NCBI RefSeq assembly: GCF_026167525.1
Contig: NZ_CP110679.1
Span: forward strand, 186,001 to 250,000
Direction: 5' to 3'
Length of the DNA stretch: 64,000 nucleotides
From: Sphingomonas sp. M1-B02
Lineage (GTDB): Bacteria; Pseudomonadota; Alphaproteobacteria; Sphingomonadales; Sphingomonadaceae
The number at the start of each line of letters is the position of its first letter. Within the stretch, counting starts at the first letter, position 1. A program made the translations under genes and the position numbers. Of this stretch, positions 63,829-64,000 are shown piece after piece. The notes beneath the pieces were generated by a model. It was given only the letters and a program-made list of their open reading frames with translations. It searched no databases and was not told where the DNA came from.

Positions 63829-64000
63829 CCGTGGCGCTGAACCCGGCCGATTTCAGGCCAGCCGGCACCGCCTTCGATGCGCGCTGGAAGCGGCACGCCG
63901 CGATCCTGGCCGGGGTGTGGGCGGCGCTGCTGCTGCTGTTCTCCCGCGACACCGCCGATCTAGCGACCATCTATTGGACCAACACCACCTTCGGGCATTG
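63825..64000 (+). CDS. xrtA: Exosortase A (XrtA), 5' part; runs off the right edge
   Basis: Start of the membrane transpeptidase-like exosortase that cleaves PEP-CTERM proteins and attaches them. About 58 residues are visible. Position directly behind the glycosyltransferase with an ATGA overlap, a hydrophobic segment (AAILAGVWAALLLLFS) and the EpsH-like stretch YWTNTTFGHC support the call. The catalytic Cys, Arg and His lie beyond the window. Confidence 0.85.
   Translation, partial: MTVALNPADFRPAGTAFDARWKRHAAILAGVWAALLLLFSRDTADLATIYWTNTTFGH

Overview
The window reads as a chromosomal segment of a high-GC alphaproteobacterium, most likely a sphingomonad (Sphingomonas or a close relative). 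The grounds are the protein sequences, the sphingomonad-style TonB box (DDIVVIG) in the TonB-dependent receptor, the alphaproteobacterial tRNA-Met with a G1-U72 pair, and an exosortase A (XrtA) exopolysaccharide locus. Coding density is very high and no stretch longer than about 300 bases lacks a gene. I see no prophage, insertion sequence, rRNA or CRISPR array.

Region 1 (1-4.3 kb): 5' part of a secreted M1 aminopeptidase, Lon protease with a possible heat-shock promoter, an HU protein, tRNA-Val and a clear terminator. Region 2 (4.3-21.6 kb): sixteen minus-strand genes, mostly overlapping by 1-14 nt, that encode nearly a whole purine catabolic route. They cover guanine deamination (GuaD), xanthine oxidation (XdhABC), urate to allantoin (PuuD, UraH, UraD), allantoin to ureidoglycine (PuuE, AllC), transamination to oxalurate (PucG) and an oxalurate/oxamate branch (HpxW, AtzG/HpxX, AtzE/HpxY, AtzH/HpxZ), plus a purine permease and a BASS-type transporter. 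Two palindromic repeat elements sit inside this run and appear to supply the ribosome-binding regions of puuE and uraD.

Region 3 (21.6-28.2 kb): a tripartite RND efflux pump with a divergent TetR regulator and a palindromic operator between them. Region 4 (28.4-34.5 kb): a lipoprotein with Asp at +2, a TonB-dependent receptor, a prolyl-4-hydroxylase-like 2OG-Fe(II) oxygenase and a GspE-derived protein that keeps the zinc tetracysteine but has lost the ATPase core. This is the least described part of the window and the best candidate for an uncharacterised system. Region 5 (34.5-43.7 kb): tRNA-His running closely into a Leu/Phe/Val dehydrogenase gene, an HWE histidine kinase, the cytochrome c maturation operon ccmCDEFGHI, a DUF3072 protein, and alanine dehydrogenase with a divergent Lrp/AsnC regulator.

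Region 6 (43.7-49.9 kb): Kup potassium transporter, 2'-5' RNA ligase-family protein, tRNA-Met, a Calx-beta/RTX secreted protein, and thioredoxin reductase preceded by a perfect 11-bp inverted repeat. Region 7 (49.9 kb to the right edge): the XrtA/PEP-CTERM exopolysaccharide locus. Two hydrolases and an acyl carrier protein are on the minus strand. Divergently, an acyl-CoA ligase, a PLP decarboxylase, a Wza-like export lipoprotein, a chain-length regulator, a BY-type kinase, an outer-membrane protein, an AAA ATPase, a deacetylase, a FemAB protein, a glycosyltransferase and the start of the exosortase gene follow. The C-terminus of the ligase is encoded by a dispersed palindromic repeat.
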